Assembly: GCA_014323965.1 (NCBI GenBank)
Contig: JACONB010000066.1
Coordinates: 1 to 7,949 of the forward strand
Source: Prochloron sp. SP5CPC1
Lineage (GTDB): Bacteria > Cyanobacteriota > Cyanobacteriia > Cyanobacteriales > Prochloraceae
Length of the DNA stretch: 7,949 bases
Direction: 5' to 3'
The notes below the pieces were generated by a model. That model was not told the origin of the DNA and did no database searches. It saw only the letters and a program-made list of their open reading frames with translations. A program made the position numbers and the translations under genes. This document shows, in pieces, positions 6,094-7,949 of the stretch (position 1 is the first letter of the stretch; every line of letters starts with the position of its first letter).

Positions 6094-6867
6094 ATGGGAA
6101 GGGAAAAAAAGGAAAGAATCGTGCTCCTCTCCAAACGAGAGATGGAAAAAATGCGTCGAGCAGGACGTTTAGCAGCAGAACTATTAGACCATTTGGAGAA
6201 AATGGTCAAACCGGGAATCAGCACCTTAGCCATTAACGATGAAGCGGAACGCTGGACGAAGGAACGGGGTGCAAAAAGCGCTCCTTTGGGGTATCTGGGC
6301 TTTCCTCAGTCTATCTGTACCAGCGTCAATCACGTCATTTGTCACGGTATTCCCAATGCTAAGGAAATCCTGAAAGATGGAGATATTATTAATATAGACG
6401 TAACCCCCATTCTGGATGGCTTTCACGGGGATACTTCCCGCACCTTCTTTGTGGGTACCCCCTCCTTGCTTGCGAAAAAGCTGGTGGAAGTAACAAAGGA
6501 ATGCTTGTACAGGGGGATTGCTGCTGTGAAACCGGGAGGGAAAATTGGCGATATCGGCGCTGCTATTCAGGAATATGCGGAAGGGCAAGGCTTTTCTGTA
6601 GTGAGGGATTTTGTGGGACATGGAGTGAGTCGAGTGTTTCATACTGCTCCTCACGTTCCTCACTACGGTACCCGGGGGAAGGGGAAGCGTCTCCGTTCCG
6701 GCATGGTTTTTACTATTGAGCCTATGATTAATGAGGGAACTTACGAAGCGCTGCTTCTCCCTGATGGTTGGACGGCGGTAACGAAGGATGGTAAGCTCTC
6801 AGCTCAGTTCGAGCATACCGTTGCTGTGACTGAAGATGGGGTGGAAATCCTCACTCTCAGGGATTAG
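6094..6867 (+). CDS. map: Methionine aminopeptidase, type I
   Basis: Removes the initiator methionine from new proteins in the cytoplasm, using two metal ions. The 257-residue product covers the full pita-bread fold. Visible metal-site and substrate motifs include SVNHVICHGIPN (catalytic His), INIDVTPILDGFHGDTSRTF (two Asp ligands), FVGHGVSRVFHTAPHVPHY (His ligand), MVFTIEPMINEG (Glu ligand) and SAQFEHTVAVTEDG (final Glu). The length fits type Ia enzymes, with no N-terminal zinc or linker domain. The ATG at 6094 (MGREKKERIVLLSKREMEKMRRAG) was chosen over 6019 or the GTG at 5932. It matches the usual short N-terminus, and a TATAAT lies inside the longer reading. A weak AAGG before 6019 keeps that start possible. 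Many cyanobacteria carry more than one map gene, so this may be one of several copies. Confidence 0.93.
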   Translation: MGREKKERIVLLSKREMEKMRRAGRLAAELLDHLEKMVKPGISTLAINDEAERWTKERGAKSAPLGYLGFPQSICTSVNHVICHGIPNAKEILKDGDIINIDVTPILDGFHGDTSRTFFVGTPSLLAKKLVEVTKECLYRGIAAVKPGGKIGDIGAAIQEYAEGQGFSVVRDFVGHGVSRVFHTAPHVPHYGTRGKGKRLRSGMVFTIEPMINEGTYEALLLPDGWTAVTKDGKLSAQFEHTVAVTEDGVEILTLRD

Positions 6868-6896
6868 GTTGTAGTTTTGGAGGATACATTAAAAAA

Positions 6897-7580
6897 ATGA
6901 GAGAAGAAGAAAAAGAACCCCTGTACATATCCAAGGAAATCGAATATTTTGCTGTCACCTTACTCCCTCTCATGGGATATATTATGCTAAGTCTCATCTT
7001 AATCGAATATATCGCCTTATTAGTTCAATCCCAATTCTTCAACCCCAACTGGGAATACCAAACCATAGGGAAAATCGTCGAAACCATTTGGGCACCTATT
7101 ATCGGCTTGACCTTCATCTTTTATCGTCGGGAAGGAAATACAATTGGTCCAAAAGAATTGAGATTATTATCCTGGATCTCCCGATTTGCATTACTACTAG
7201 GTATATTGTATCTACTCATGGTTCCTTTATTGGTGGTCAACACTGTTCGCATTCACGAATTGAGGCGTACTCAACTTATAGTTCAGTTTGAAAATAATGA
7301 TAACCAATTAGAGGAAGTTCAAGGGCAGCTTGACAGGGCAAGCGAAGAACAAATAAGGCGGCGATTTCCAAACAAGAACGGAGAGGAAGTGTTGGCCCAA
7401 TTTCAGGATGAGGTTAAGGATTTTAAAGAGCAAGCCCAGGAAACTTATGAGGCTCAAGTGGGCGATTTAATTAAATTAACCGTTAAATGGTGTTTGGGAG
7501 CCATTCTAGGGGCAACATCATTGATTTTAATTTGGCGCTACACCTTTTGGGCGAGGAAACTTGGGGGAAGGTGGAGATGA
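6897..7580 (+). CDS. HpsJ-family membrane protein, probably exosortase-associated
   Basis: The 227-residue product has four hydrophobic segments (about 19-44, 60-76, 92-113 and 193-213). A charged coiled-coil loop (about 118-190) lies between the last two. The block FFNPNWEYQTIGKIVETIWAP followed by LTFIFYRREG, and the later LLSWISRFALLLGILYLLMVPLLVVNT, match my memory of the cyanobacterial HpsJ family. The founding member is linked to hormogonium polysaccharide secretion. Related proteins are found beside cyanoexosortases, which fits the next gene here. GGAGGA (6879-6884) lies 12 nt before the ATG, a strong ribosome site. The gene starts 29 bp after map and its TGA overlaps the ATG of the next gene. 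A partner or scaffold role in the envelope is inferred from context; no catalytic motif is visible. Confidence 0.82.
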   Translation: MREEEKEPLYISKEIEYFAVTLLPLMGYIMLSLILIEYIALLVQSQFFNPNWEYQTIGKIVETIWAPIIGLTFIFYRREGNTIGPKELRLLSWISRFALLLGILYLLMVPLLVVNTVRIHELRRTQLIVQFENNDNQLEEVQGQLDRASEEQIRRRFPNKNGEEVLAQFQDEVKDFKEQAQETYEAQVGDLIKLTVKWCLGAILGATSLILIWRYTFWARKLGGRWR

Positions 7581-7949
7581 TCCAGAAAACGGAATTTTTA
7601 TTAATAGCTATAACTGCTGCTTTACTGGTACTATTGCTCACTTCTTACAACTCCTTTATCTCTTCTCTATTTTTCCTTACAGCAGTATATATAGCCTGGA
7701 AAAAAAGGGGAGAAAGAAACTATGACAGCGATATAGGTTCCACTACCTGGGGCATAATCCTCCTGGTCTGGATATTACTGCGCATGGTATTATCTAGTAG
7801 CCAGGATGACGTCCTGACGCGGATTTCTCCTTTCTTCGCTGCCCTAGGATTGTGTTTGCTAGCTTCTGGGAGAAAAGGCTTGGCACAATATTGGCAGGAA
7901 CTGTTAATTATGGGGTTCGCTTCCCTCCCGGACCAGCATATAGGGTATT
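7577..7949 (+). CDS. Probable cyanoexosortase, N-terminal part (runs off window)
   Basis: The open frame runs 124 codons to the window end without a stop. The ATG at 7577 overlaps the preceding TGA (ATGA), so translation is likely coupled. The fragment is strongly hydrophobic, with segments at about 7-38, 58-73 and 82-96, a basic KKRGER after the first, and a final region LGLCLLASGRKGLAQYWQELL. Multi-pass architecture, this last block and the HpsJ-type neighbour resemble cyanobacterial exosortases, which cleave and sort PEP-CTERM-like proteins at the membrane. The Cys, Arg and His catalytic residues would lie in the missing part, so the assignment is provisional. An unrelated multi-pass membrane protein remains possible. 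Confidence 0.6.
   Translation, partial: MIQKTEFLLIAITAALLVLLLTSYNSFISSLFFLTAVYIAWKKRGERNYDSDIGSTTWGIILLVWILLRMVLSSSQDDVLTRISPFFAALGLCLLASGRKGLAQYWQELLIMGFASLPDQHIGY

Noticed and set aside
6226..6663. 145-residue ORF on the - strand within map
   Set aside because: It lies wholly opposite a conserved enzyme and has no recognisable domain.

Overview
The window reads as cyanobacterial chromosome. Support comes from the close match of AsnS, UbiD, the NYN/OST-HTH protein and the methionine aminopeptidase to cyanobacterial forms, from an HpsJ-family protein followed by a probable cyanoexosortase, from a HIP1 octamer (GCGATCGC, 1726-1733) inside asnS, and from short tandem repeats between genes (708-728, 5787-5812). 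The genus cannot be fixed from sequence alone; a filamentous or mat-forming type is a guess from the HpsJ/exosortase pair. No phage, IS element, CRISPR array or rRNA was seen.

Layout. 162-533 (+): small acidic coiled-coil protein with a C-terminal membrane anchor. 534-789: intergenic, with a 14-bp perfect palindrome and a heptanucleotide tandem repeat. 790-2181 (+): asnS. 2182-2504: two hairpins around an unlisted 48-residue coiled-coil ORF (2289-2435) built on an 11-residue repeat. 2505-4010 (-): ubiD. 4079-5770 (+): NYN-domain protein with a C-terminal series of OST-HTH/LOTUS-like repeats, divergent from ubiD across 68 bp. 5823-5894 (-): tRNA-Asn(GUU), with a consensus -35/-10 promoter at 5915-5944. 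6094-6867 (+): map. 6897-7580 (+): hpsJ-like four-helix membrane protein. 7577 to the window end (+): start of a probable cyanoexosortase, overlapping its neighbour by 4 bp (ATGA).

How the parts relate. asnS and tRNA-Asn are a cognate pair about 3.6 kb apart and are probably independently transcribed. UbiD serves prenylquinone synthesis (plastoquinone in cyanobacteria). map, the hpsJ-like gene and the exosortase-like gene run in one direction with 29-bp and -4-bp junctions. The last two almost certainly form a translationally coupled pair for envelope or exopolysaccharide protein sorting; map may only share the transcript.

The most unusual structures lie in the NYN gene. A GC-rich palindromic block sits in frame between its N-terminal and nuclease domains, and an exact 315-bp-period tandem duplication makes the last two LOTUS-like modules. 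The NYN active site also lacks some of the usual acidic residues.
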